In this document: positions 21,888-32,625 of the stretch, in pieces
How positions within the stretch are numbered: position 1 is the first letter of the stretch
Layout of the letters: each line of letters opens with the position of its first letter
Assembly: GCA_007258455.2 (NCBI GenBank)
Contig: VDFB02000001.1
Span: 14,281,747-14,345,746 of the forward strand
Reading direction: 5' to 3'
DNA length: 64,000 nucleotides
DNA from: Sequoia sempervirens
Lineage: Eukaryota; Streptophyta; Pinopsida; Cupressales; Cupressaceae
Made by a program: the position numbers and the translations under genes
The notes under the pieces: generated by a model
Seen by the model: the letters and a program-made list of their open reading frames with translations, nothing else
What the model was told of the DNA's origin: nothing
The model's database searches: none

Positions 21888-24336
21888 TCATTGTATCGTC
21901 AGTTGAATGTTAGAAACTTGATTGTTGTTTGGTATAGGAGCACTTAGGATTACCTTAGCATCTACCACACCATCATTTGTTACATTTTTGTTCTTAGCCC
22001 AGACACGAGGCTTGCCGTTTGAACTCTTTGATGGGTGATTGTCTTTGTAATCTTGAGTATTTCCTTGTGAGATTAGAGATATTTCAATGTTAAGGGCTCT
22101 AGGGACAAGCTCATCATCATATGTGATGCACTGCATTTTCAAGTGGAAATATAGATCAGGATCTAGATTTTCTATGATGATTCCCACTTGTTTTTCATCG
22201 GGAAGAGGCCATTTGCTTTGACTATCTCATTGTCTCCACCATTGTAAGAAGTTGGTGAAGTATTCTCCTTTGTTTTGTCTAAGAGTGTGCAATTCTTCTA
22301 GACTTACGTCCATGCCAAGATTAAAGGAGAAGTGATCGATGGATTTATTAATAATTTCTTGGAAATTTTTGATGCTAAGAGGTAGATGAGAAAACCAATC
22401 CATTGTAGGACCTAGTAAGTTTCAAGGGAAGAGGCACATTAAATAAGAATCATTCTAAACCACCTCCATACACATCACATTAAATTATTTGACATGGTCC
22501 ACATGACTTCCTCTCCCTTTGTATTTTTCAAAATTGGGGATTTTAAAATGAGGAGGGAATGGTACCATTATGATGTTTTGATCAAATAGATAAGGACATA
22601 AGTTCTATGTATGGGGATTCTTTGCCTTGCCCATTTGAAGATCCTGTATTTCTTGTGAGAGCACCTTAAAATGCAATGCTAGATTGTCTTGTAGATTTGG
22701 TGGAGGAACATATGGTGAGATGATGGATCCATTGTATGCGGAGTTCTGATATGATAAAGTGTTGTATGGAGTGTATGGTGGGATGATATTTTGTGAGGGT
22801 GATTGTGGTGTTGATGTATATGTTCCTAACGCATTTGTATTAATGATGTTTGGTTGAGGATTATAGTAGGAACTTTGTTGTTGCTGTTGTTGTTGGGAAT
22901 ACTACTGAGCTAGTAAGGCTGCTCGATGAGCTTGATGTTGTTGTTGTACTAAGGTTGCTTTCTTCTTGTTGTATTGCTATGATTGCTTGTTGTTGTTGTC
23001 GCTATTGTTGTGCTGCTAGGGCTGCTTGTTGTTATTGTTGTTGGATAGCTTGTTGTTGTTGTTGCTGTTGTTGGATGGATTGTTGTTGTTGCTTCTGTTG
23101 TTGGATGGCTTGTTGGGCTGCTAAGGATACTTGTTGTTGTTTCTACTATTGTTGTGATTCTTGTTTTTGTTGCTACTGTTGTTGGATGGATTGTTGATAA
23201 GATTGTTGTGCTTGTTGTAAAGCTAGGGCATGCACTTGTAATGTAGGATCAGGTGGTTGGGACATCTGTGATGGATTGTGGATGTTGATGTTTTGAATGG
23301 ATAACAGATTGTTGATGAGAGGTGGAGGGGTCCCTTGGTTCAACATTCCTTGTGTGATGGTGGATTGAGGTGGAGGAATGTAAGTTTGAGGTCCCATTTG
23401 ATTTTACATGGTAACAGGAACTGTGGGGAAAGATGAGGATGATGCCATTAGATTTTGTGATGTTAAGGGAACATTGAGACCTTGATTCCATTGATTAAAA
23501 AGGTTACCTTGTCCCATGTCTTGAGGATTTCCTTGTGATAAGGATGTGGAAAAAGTATTGCCTTGATTGATGGGATTTGTGACCAAGGGATTGTTTTGAG
23601 ATGGGTTGATAATGGATGGTATGGATGTGTTTTGTGAAACCAATGGTATGGATGAACCCATTGGAGGATTGGGTAAATATGTCCCTATCTACATTAAGTG
23701 TTGACTCTATGGTATACTATTGACATGCCCTTGTGTGTTGTTTTGAGACATTTGGTCTATACTACTTTGCGTGATAATATACACACTCATGGTACTCATG
23801 GGTATAGATGAAGAAGGATGTCCTCAATATGTAGAGGTCATTGTGGAGTAATGAAGTTCAAGAGGTTTATATTGGTGTTTTGGATCTTTGAGAATGGGAG
23901 GAGCATGGAAGGTAGGTGTCCACGTGGTTGTTTGTGGTGGAGGATTGGTTTCAAGGGTACCCACAAGTGTGTTGCTTTCAAATGAAAGAGTTAGAACAAA
24001 GCCATCAACAAAGCTAGTTGCAAGAATGGGAGTGGATGTTTGAGTTATCCCTAATGATGGATTTGTGAAGCCCTGTGTCAAATTCTATGCAACAAATGAT
24101 GGGGAAATAAGAGCTACATTTTCAAAGACTTGACATTCCATGATTTCCTCCCTAGTGAGTTCAAATGGGTTTTTTGTAATGTCTTCTATCTCATATGGCC
24201 CTGATGGTGATGAAGGTTGTTGCGATGGGGTAACTTGACTTCTTAGATCAAATTCTAGAGGATTTAGATCACTTGAGGTAAATGTAACTTTGGTTTTCTC
24301 CATGATTCTCTTGTGTTGTGATCTTGTCTTTACCAT
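21888..24336 (-). pseudogene. E2 gag with polyglutamine segment
   Basis: Chosen start is the ATG at 24,334-24,336 (MVKTRSQHKRIMEKTK), a typical basic Tat gag beginning inside a longer open frame. The N-terminal third is Pro/Ser/Thr/Gln-rich (23,173-24,240). A Gln-rich tract follows (22,868-23,220). The capsid core at about 22,190-22,560 contains PPHFKIPNFEKYKGRG, GPTMDWFSHLP and EIINKSIDHFSFNLG. The C-terminal part (21,888-22,187, MGIIIENLDPDLYFHLKMQC) parallels E1. Many stops and shifts split it. Compared with E1 the N-terminal region is several hundred residues longer. Confidence 0.8.
22868..23220 (-). repeat. CAA-rich (polyQ) trinucleotide tract in E2 gag
   Basis: TTG repeats on the plus strand (CAA on the minus) over about 350 bases, mixed with GCT/GGATGG interruptions. 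The minus frame reads Gln-rich blocks with Ala/Ile; the Cys-rich plus-strand frame at 22,850-23,197 is only its shadow. Confidence 0.85.
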
Positions 24337-26049
24337 AAATTTTGTCACCTTTAGGAGAGTTGTGTTGTGATTTGTAATGTTTGAACTCTCTAGTTGACTC
24401 AAATCTAGGTAAAAGGGATGCTTTAAGTATTTTTGGAGCACTGATTGTGTTGGGGGATGAAAAGATGGGTGATGTGGAGAGTGATATTTGCAAATGTTTT
24501 GGGACAACACTTTTGACTTACACTTGATATTTTGATGTTTGGATAAGGGATGTTGATGAACTTGTAAATCTTTAGGCTAGACTCGTGACCTTTAAGATAG
24601 ACTAGTTCAAGATTGATAGCTAACTTACATAAATGCATGGAAAAGGATTCATTTCACATACAAAATAGGAAAGTTAGGGTTTTGGTTTGATAAATTTTTT
24701 AAGTCAAAAGATGTTGGTGTATTCAAAATTTTTGCAAAGATAGGTGAAGTGAAGGATGAAATTTGATGGAGGGGTGAATGAAGTGTTTGGCCCAATGACT
24801 TAGAATGAACCTTTGTTTTCCAAGACCAAGGTCGTGAGAATGATGCTAAACCTCTAAAATTTTCAAATCCTAAAGACTATGGATGTGGGTATGTAAATCC
24901 GGTTCCTTCCTCCTAGCTTGAGCACAATAGTTTCTTAACAAGAGGTTACGATTGAGATAAAGTATTAAGACCCACTTCCTACCAAACTTTGAATTATGAT
25001 ACCTACGTCTATAATGGAAGCCTGTAGATCTTCCCCTATGGATTTTGATGGTGTGATAGATCAATTAGGGGAGTTCAAGATCATGATTATGTGAGAAATT
25101 GGAAATGTTGGAAATGACTAGGATTCTGACAATAATAGAAGGAATACAAATTTGGATTGTTTCTTGAAGCACATTTGTAGAAGTTGTATACCAACCTAGT
25201 TCTGATTTCATGAAGTTCCCAAAGGTGTTTCTTGAGAGATTTTGGACTAAGGTGTCTAAATCTGAAATGGCGACCTATAGACCTTACTTTAGGGATCCTG
25301 AATTTGCATGAGATAATTTAGAAAGGTTCAAGTTTATGGAAGAAAGGAAGATTTGTATTGCCACGCGGGTGGTGGTAATATGGGCCTTCTAGCCTCAATA
25401 CCAACTTGTTCATCTTCTTCGTCTAAAATGGTTGTTGTGTTTCTCCACTAGGTAGGTGTTTCTTTTGTTTCAAAAGTGAAGCTTCTCAAACTACTAATGA
25501 GATTGGTTTGTTCTCCGTTAATGAGTTCAAATTTTGGTTGAATGATAGTACCTAGAAAATCAAGTTGTTCAGCGGGAGAAATCAGTCTCCAAATAGTCAT
25601 GTGGGGTTCAATTGTGTCAATTTATCTTGCTTAAGTGAATTTATTTTACCACAAACACTTGTCTTGATTAAGTTTTCCAAACTAAATGTTTATGTCAAAA
25701 ACATCATAACCTTCACAATGTCTATTTTGTGAGAATCATGAGGTTGAAGCCATAATTTCCTATGTTGTCTTTGGAAGATATGGATTGAGATATAAGCCAA
25801 GATATTTGGAGATCTCTAAGGGTAAAAACCGTTAGGAAAATTAGTAATATCAAGGCTAATTCAAGAGGTATCCATACTTAAGCCAAAGTGTTCTAAATTT
25901 TGAGGAAGATAGTGAATGTTTTGTAATGTTTTGGAACCAAGAAATGTATCAAACTGACTCACAATCATTTAGAATCCTAGGATGAAATGGCCATACTTGT
26001 TGAGTCCCCACTTAGATTTCTCCAAACACTAAGACAATGCGAATAGTTA

Positions 26050-26108
26050 GAGATTTGGTGACATTGGCTCCCCTCCACGACACACACTTCTCAGGACCAC
26101 CAAATCTC
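26050..26108 (-). promoter_or_regulatory. E2 leader stem-loop with invariant loop
   Basis: A perfect 11-bp inverted repeat, 26,050-26,060 (GAGATTTGGTG) with 26,098-26,108 (CACCAAATCTC), encloses TGGCTCCCCTCCACGACAC followed by CACTTCT. Loop text is the same as in E1 except one base, while the stem is unrelated in sequence to the E1 stem. See 11,100-11,159. Confidence 0.75.
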
Positions 26109-26413
26109 AAAATATTGAAGATCCTAATATCCTAAGGATTTTTCTATTTCAACAATGAATAGTACAAATGTGGGGCAGCTTTAAAATGATTGTTCTTGCA
26201 CCAACAAATATTAAGGATTTTGGATTATAAATAATGGTTTGTAATAAGGGCTTCCAGTTCAAGGAATACTATGATAAACTCCCTCAAAATTTCTCCCAAC
26301 CCTTAGAACAAGGGATTTTTGCATTATAAAGATACTAGGGGAGATCTATCACGTACCACTTCCTGTTGATCGCAATTTTCATCCCAGCCATACATTTATA
26401 TAGCGGTTTGGAA

Positions 26414-26470
26414 GAGCTTGGCTTTAGCTCGTTATTGCTTGGGTCGTTCCCTCCTTTTGAAGCAAGGAGG
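26414..26470 (-). promoter_or_regulatory. E2 leader hairpins 2 and 3
   Basis: Hairpin 2: GAGCT (26,414-26,418) with AGCTC (26,426-26,430), 7-nt loop. Hairpin 3: CCTCCTT (26,450-26,456) with AAGGAGG (26,464-26,470), 7-nt loop. E1 has hairpins in the same places with other base pairs. Confidence 0.6.
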
Positions 26471-26758
26471 AAGGACCTCTAAAGATAAAAAATAGCAAGG
26501 AAGTACATTTGTAGTTTGATCATCCCAGTTTGCATGAAACAAGGAGAGAACACACACCATACCTTTTCCCTACACTCGCAAGGGGTTCATTTTCAATCTG
26601 AAATGAAAGATGTAGGTGATTTTGCAAAGTGTTAAGGAATGTTTCTATTTCTAAAGATCTTCAAGTGGCACAAGAGAATTGTATACACATCCAGTAACAA
26701 CATTGTAAATCAAAACACAAAAAACACTCATAAATTTTAACACCCCAAAGCAGTGATG

Positions 26759-26776
26759 AGTTCGTTGTAAGCACCA
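26759..26776 (-). promoter_or_regulatory. E2 primer-binding site (diverged)
   Basis: Plus-strand text ending GTAAGCACCA lies where a tRNA 3' end should match. The GCACCA begins 13 bases before the LTR start, exactly as in E1. The remainder does not resemble tRNA-Lys, so it is either decayed or uses another tRNA. Confidence 0.4.
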
Positions 26777-26783
26777 AATGAAA

Positions 26784-28862
26784 TGTTAAGTTGCCTTGTT
26801 CAATTTTAAACCCAAAAGAAAATGATGATATGAGGGTTCAATTTTATTCCCATTTGAGCTTTCATTTTAAAATCCAATTGAAATTTAGTGAATTCCTAAA
26901 TCATAAAGTAGAAAGCATAAAAAAGTTGGGTTATAATTGCCCCAAAGCGTTAAACGCTTGTTATAATCATAGAATTTCAAGATAAGAATGCTTCTCCACT
27001 TTAAATTTATATTGTCCAACCTGCAAAAACCTATTAGTTTAACAAAGAGAACAATGTTAAAAGTGTGTTAGTACTCCGACGAATCGAAAAAATTAAAATA
27101 CATGCTGAAATAAAGATCATTAAACTTCTTACCAAATTTGGGTGTTGTTGCACACGATAGCGTCGCTCAGGTGAAAAAAGGGCATTGCTCTGTAGAAAAA
27201 ATAGAGAGCACGATAGCGTCGTTGTTTAAAAATATTTGATACCACGATAAAGTATTAGCATTTCCATTTACTTAATCAATGTTGGTGCATTTAATCTGCA
27301 TCGTAGTTTGAAATGACGATAGCGTCGCTATATGGTGATGCCTAGCAAAGTGTGTCACTATAATTGATTTGGGCATTGTTGTTTCCTAAAAAAAAGAAAA
27401 ACGAATAGAATTCAAGATAGAAACTGGTTAAGTTATCAGTTTTCCCTCCTTACAACACCATAATGTCGACCGAGGATATTAGCATGGGCCGATTATGCTT
27501 GTTCCATGATTAATCAAAGCATAACATAGCCACTAATACTCAATCTTCAAACAAGATCATTCAAATTAAAGATAAACTAAAAATTTATTGAAATGAAGCA
27601 TTTTGAATATAAAAACATTGAAATGTCTATTCTACCCCATTTGAAACTTATCTTGTTTTGGAATTGGTGTCGTGTTGATGTGGAACAATGACCCTTTCCC
27701 AATCCTGTGATCAATGAGCTTGTTCCAAATGATTATATTGAAGAGAATCGATAAAATTGTTGTGATAAACGGGTGAAAAGATGATTTATGCTAAATTGAA
27801 CACGATGCAAGCTAAATTAACATGATTCTATTCTAAAAATTATCTAAGTATGCAAAATCTAAGCTAATCTAAGTGGATTCTAAGCTAAAAGATTCAAACC
27901 CTAATTTATGAACAAGCTAAGATGGATGCATGGAAGCCATTGATGGAAGCTTAAAGCTAATATGTAACTAAAAATGAACTAAAATATGCTAATTGTGAGT
28001 AAAGTATGAGTGTGAGTGTGTGTGTGTGAGTGAATTCAACAACATAAGTTTTTAATTGAAAGATGGATCCATTTGTCTCCAAATAGTGTTCTATTTATAG
28101 GAAAGCAAATGGGAAATGGAGGGTTGAGATATAAAAAGCTAATCAATGGTCAAGGATGAAAGGAAGAAGAGGAATGGATCATGGAATCTCATCAATGGAT
28201 GGGAATGCAAGATGAGATTTAATCAAGGGTTCCCATTTGTTCCAAAAAAACACACTTTTGACCTGTACAAACAGGTCACAAGGTAGCTTGCTCAAGAATC
28301 CAAGTGAGAATATACCTTTTTCAAATGATTGGAGGAAAGATAATATCCTTTAGAATATTCTCATGGGTGAGGAAAAGGGTATTTAGTTAATTAAAACTAA
28401 ATTAAATTGTGCAAAGGGGGAATATTCTTTTGCAATATTCCTTTGCAAGTGGAGGAATTGGATTAATTAGATAATTGTTAATTAAACAAAGTTTAATCAT
28501 ACATTTAGGGGATTAGAAGAATTAAGTGATATTCATTAAATTAAATGATTTAATGAAAGGGGGGGAAGGTGAGATGACATTTACTTAAATAACTTAGGGT
28601 TATTTAATTAAATGAGATGAGTTAGGGAATTAAAGTAAATAGTTTGATTTATTTAATTTAATGAGATGAAACATTAGTGTGAAGGGGGGTGAATTAACCC
28701 AATTTGATGCTTTAGGTTAATAGATTCAAACGATTCAATTAATTAAATAGCTAGGCTAATTTAATTAATTAAGCAAAAAGAGGATGGGTTTGAGAGGAAA
28801 TGATGTTAGTATACTTGATTTGAGTGTATAATATCATTTAGGACATTTTTCAATGTCTACAA
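26784..28862 (-). repeat. E2 5' LTR
   Basis: Plus-strand ends TGTTAAG (26,784) and AATGTCTACA (28,862), so it reads TGTAGACATTG...CTTAACA on the minus strand, about 2,079 bp. TGTAGACA also starts the plus-strand LTR at 47,484. A TATA box (minus CTATAAATAG) is at 28,091-28,100. The U3 end has an AT-rich TTAATTAAAT block (28,420-28,800). The 3' part holds three copies of ACGATAGCGTCG. A GT run lies at about 28,008-28,032. Confidence 0.7.
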
Positions 28863-28962
28863 ATGTGTTGTTAATCTATAAATGGAAATGATAAAGTTAT
28901 AAGTTATGTTGATTCATCCCCCCTCTCAACACAACATTGTGTTTAACAATTGGTATTAGAGC
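28863..28962 (+). repeat. copia C1: truncated 5' LTR end and primer-binding site
   Basis: An 86-bp LTR remnant ends GTGTTTAACA at 28,948, followed by AT and the initiator-Met type primer site TGGTATTAGAGC (28,951-28,962). The inverted copy at 32,612-32,626 has the same LTR end, AT spacer and primer site, so both belong to one copia family. The rest of the LTR is lost at the E2 boundary. Confidence 0.7.
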
Positions 28963-30335
28963 TAAGTTCCTTGAGAAGCTTAACAAAGCTAAGGTTGATC
29001 TTGCTCTTGAACTCATGGGGTCTATAGCAAAAATCGATGATATGTTTATTCCTGAACTAGATCTAGAATCAATGGAACTTGAAGGTTGGGACATCAATCC
29101 AGAGGATTGTGAAGTAGATTTTGAAGGAGAAATCTAGTCTAATCTTGAAGATCTAAATGAAGCAAGGTTGCAAAATTTTAAATATGAATGCATGCTAGAA
29201 AAATCAAAGGAGACTAGATAAATTGAAGGAAAAATCTAAAGAAAGAAATTAGCAAAATGAAAGCTCAAATAGAAGGAGACAATGGATGTGAAATGAAAGC
29301 CAAAGAAGCTGAAGATATGATCTCAAATTTAAAAGTCAAAGTTGAAGAAGGAATGAGGATTGAGGATTTCCTGAATATCAAGCCCAATGAAAAAATCGTT
29401 GAATGCTTAAAGCTTGAGGAAGAAATTGTATCCCTAAGAAAAGAACTTGAAAAAACAAAAGAGATAATTGACAAAGGTCTAAAACTGAGAGGAGGTTATG
29501 AAATTCTTAATGAATTGATTAACTCTCACAAGCCATCCAAAGAGAAATCCAAACATGGTTTTGAAAAAGGGAAAAGTCCTATATCTAGTGCATTTGCAAA
29601 CTTGTATGATAACTTCAAAGTAAAAGGGAAGTCTGAAACAATGGAAGAGAAAGCCTGCATAGAAAATCCTTAGGAGACATCCTCTAAAAATACAAAGATA
29701 AGTTAAGAAAGGCAGAAAGGAGGTGGATTCATTTGTGTCTAGAACAAGATTTTTTTTTCAAAAATCTTGACCGTAAACAAACTGCTCCTATTAGGTTCAA
29801 TGATAACTATTATGCATGTAATAAGTTTTTCCATAAGGTAGCTGAGTGCAAAAGCAAAATGAATTAGAACTCTTTCAGACCTTCAAGGTACAATACTAAA
29901 AACACTCAATCTCTTTATGGTTAGTGCTATGCTTGCAAGAAATTTGGCCACAAGGCTAATGAATGCAAAAATAAAATGGTAAGGAATAGTAATGCTATGA
30001 CCTCCAAATCCTTCTATGGTTACTACTACACATGCAAGAAGTTTGGTCATAGGGCTGTTGACTACAAATCTAATGTGAGAAGAAGCAATTTTTCTTTGCA
30101 AGCCAGTATCATCTGCTACAATTACAATAAACTAGGACACATTGCAAGATTCTACAAGGGAAATAATATAAGATCTTTTGCTCCGATCATTAATCAACTG
30201 AAAAAGGAGATGAACAAAGCTTGGAAAAATAAGGAAGAAAGTGAAGTGAAGAATAAATATGTACCTCAGTATGTAACTAAAGAGAGTGTATTGACTCAGG
30301 GGGAGTTGCAATTACAAATCTTGTCAAACCCTTGA
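28963..30335 (+). pseudogene. copia C1 gag with repeated zinc knuckles
   Basis: Open pieces at 28,937-29,137, 29,257-29,673 and 29,976-30,335. The middle piece is a Glu/Lys-rich coiled coil (EEIVSLRKELEKTKEII). From about 29,800 to 30,160 there are four CCHC-type knuckles spaced about 100 bp apart in changing frames, for example CYACKKFGHKANEC and CNYNKLGHIARF-like copies; the first and last have lost one ligand. The usual N-terminal domain after the primer site is missing. Multiple knuckles with a coiled coil suggest a SIRE-like copia Gag, which is inference. Stops and shifts make it dead. Confidence 0.65.
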
Positions 30336-30611
30336 AATGCATGAGATACTGAAGTCTTCAACATAATGGTAAAAAGTGACATGAATTTGTTTAGTCATGT
30401 TTCTAGAGAAAATACACCTATGGAAGTGTCTTGAAAGATTATGGATCTCTATGATATCACAAAGTATAAAAGCTACTAAGTTTCAAGAATAAATAAAGGA
30501 ATTTATTGTGGATCAACTAGGGTTTGTGTGAAGTATATTTAGTTCCTTTTTGGATCAAATTTATCTCATTTGAACTATTTTAAGTGAGCACAAGAGCTAA
30601 GGAAGTGAAGA
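30336..30611 (+). other. spacer, no gene seen
   Basis: AT-rich, frequent stops on both strands, nothing recognised. Confidence 0.4.
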
Positions 30612-31180
30612 ATGTTTCCAAAAATTTGCATGCAAACCCTAACTATAACTTTCATAAGTATTTATTTGGATTTTATTATAAAACCCTTGTATTCAACAAG
30701 TACTATCATGCCTACACTTTTTGTCATTGATGTTGTGGAGAAACCGAGGCCAAAATTAAAGAAACATCCATACATATCAACTATGACTGGAAGAGATGGT
30801 GCATTCTCTCATGTTCCAATCAATGCGATCCATTTTGAAGATGTCTACATCTACATTCACTCTCAAACTAAGTGAGTAAAATTATTTGAAGATGAAAGCA
30901 TACAAATATAATAATCTCTTAGATGATGATTTTCAACTCAAACTGAAATACACAAATGTTGAAGCAAAAGGATTAGATGTATGGAAGGGATTTCCCAACT
31001 TTTTCTTTGAATATGAATGGGTTAGACTTGCTTTAAGTTTGATTCATGAAGATATCTTCTAGATTGATCAACCCCACCTAATCACCAAAGGTGCTATCAA
31101 GGTTGTGATTGAATTGTGATCCATTGAACCTATGTCGGCATTGAAATTTGTGAAGAATAAAGAAGCCATGAAACTTACAA
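30612..31180 (+). pseudogene. unrecognised retroelement-style ORF
   Basis: Open at 30,612-30,875 (contains VVEKPRPKLKKHPYIST and GAFSHVPINAIHFEDVYIYI). After a shift it continues with protein-like text to about 31,180 (KGLDVWKGFPNFFFEYEW, then DQPHLITKGAIKVVIEL and NKEAMKLTRAKFDK) with two stops. I know no domain name. The run of ITKGAI, then a charged KNKEAMKLT...FDKR stretch recalls ORFs of unknown function carried by some plant LTR elements. It lies after the C1 gag and is cut by the inverted copia C2 at about 31,185. Confidence 0.45.
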
Positions 31181-31199
31181 GAGCTAAGTTTGACAAAAG

Positions 31200-31495
31200 A
31201 ACCTTATTTCTACGACAACCAGAGTTATGGAGCTTCCTTTTCTAATTTCACAACCATCATCCTGAAACACCAGATTGTATCCTCTGCCAAACATTTGTCA
31301 TACACCAAGAAGATTATGCTAGAGACCCTTGACATAAAGAATATCATCTATCTTATGCTTTCCATAAAAAATAATTGAACCTTTTCCACAAATCTTAGTA
31401 GATGTGTCATCTCCAAACTTAAAAAAATTACCATCATATTTATCAAGTTTAAAAAACTTACTCTTATCACCTATCAGATGATTTGAGCATCCACT
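31200..31495 (-). pseudogene. copia C2 protease and pre-integrase fragment
   Basis: Right after the gag stop, the minus strand reads IIDSGCSNHLIGDKSKF with the copia protease active site D-S-G-C-S, then KICGKGSI and, after a stop, HNLLGV...YNLVFQDDGCEIRKG, the conserved segment between protease and integrase. It ends at the junction with the plus-strand ORF. Confidence 0.75.
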
Positions 31496-31504
31496 ATCAA
31501 TTAT

Positions 31505-32568
31505 CTAGTAGTTTCTCTCCTCTCTTGCATGAAAGGAAATCAAAATAGTTCCTTTAATACTATGACCTATTTCTAGAGCAATTTCCTTCACACATTTTTT
31601 AGGGTTAGTAGAATTACTTCCAACATTCAAATCCATGAAAAATAATTCATCACTTCCATCATCCAGATAGTCTGATTCCTCATCATCAAATATACCATTG
31701 TCTTCTTTAAAAAAATAACTCTTCTTAAAATTTTTACCTTTATGATCTTTATGTTCATCATTTGAAACTTTTCCTAGACATTTTGAAGCATAATGACCTA
31801 TCTTTCCACAATTGAAACACTTTAAAGGTAACTTACTTCTATATTTTCTAGTGCCCTTTTTCAATCTTCTTATAAAATTTGATTCCAATTCATCAAGATC
31901 ATCTAGATCAAATTCATCATTCCTCTCTTTCTGACTGACGTTAAAAGAAGTTTCCTTCCTTAGAGCATCTTTGTCAAAGTCTTTTAATTCAAAAGTAGTT
32001 AAAGAACCAAAAAATTGATCTCTAGAATCTTGATCCAAATTCTGAGCTTCCTCAATAACAAAAACTTTATCACTATATGATTTAGGAAGGGTTCTTAATA
32101 CCTTTTTCACAATTTCACTTTCCTCCAATTTTCCACCAAGACCATTGACAACATTGACAATTTCATCTACATTGATCATGTAGCATGCAATATCTTCATC
32201 TTCTAACATTCTTAGGTTTTCAAATTTGGCCTTGAAAATTTTCATCTTTTCTTGCTTGACCTTAGCATCTCCTTCATAAATGGTTTTAAACTTCTTCTAG
32301 ACTTCTTTAGTAGTTTTGTAGCTTATCACTTTCATAAATTTTGAATTAGAAAGCCCACTCAAATAGCATTCCTTGCTTTTCCATTATTCTCATAATACTT
32401 GATATCATCTTCACTTGCCAGAGGAGTAGTAGGCATAGTATATAAATCTTCAACTGACTTCCATACACCAAACCCTAATGAGACAAGAAAGGTTTCCATC
32501 CTTGCTTTCCAAAAGGCATAATTTGTTCCATCAAATATAGGAAATTTGACACCATTCATGTGCACCAT
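31505..32568 (-). pseudogene. copia C2 gag
   Basis: Starts at ATG 32,566-32,568 (MVHMNGVKFPIFDGTNYAFW), the classic copia gag opening with WKARMETFL. The region 32,246-32,358 has stops. The second open part (31,505-32,245) holds the UBN2-type core end (DEDIACYMINVDEIVNVVNG, VLRTLPKSYSDKVFVIEEAQ), and an intact zinc knuckle CFNCGKIGHYASKC. The acidic tail follows. In a working element this would be the capsid/nucleocapsid protein. Confidence 0.85.
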
Positions 32569-32611
32569 CCAGATCTACCTCAAGCAGTTAAGCTTCTCCT
32601 AATGAACCTTT

Positions 32612-32623
32612 GCTCTAATACCA
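32612..32623 (-). promoter_or_regulatory. copia C2 primer-binding site
   Basis: Minus strand TGGTATTAGAGC, matching the initiator tRNA-Met type site (TGGTATCAGAGC) with one change, two bases from the LTR end. Confidence 0.8.
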
Positions 32624-32625
32624 AT

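Larger units (their letters stand above)
24640..26770 (-). other. E2 5' untranslated leader
   Basis: Two kilobases without a recognised ORF between gag and the primer site. Only the segment about 25,990-26,500 aligns with the E1 leader. That segment carries the three hairpins. Nothing else is recognised. Confidence 0.65.
14900..28862 (-). mobile_element. E2: degenerate Tat-like Ty3/gypsy element
   Basis: Minus-strand order: 5' LTR (28,862-26,784), diverged primer site, leader, gag with polyQ, protease, G-patch, RT, RNase H, second RNase H, integrase and a repetitive 3' region. Domain order equals E1 but protein similarity is only moderate, so these are separate lineages or old copies of the Tat branch. 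No 3' LTR is recognisable to the left, so the left boundary is approximate. Many stops and the YVDN change in RT show it is dead. Confidence 0.85.

Noticed and set aside
22850..23197. Cysteine-rich plus-strand frame resembling a small Cys-rich peptide
   Set aside because: It is the antisense of the CAA/polyQ tract of E2 gag.
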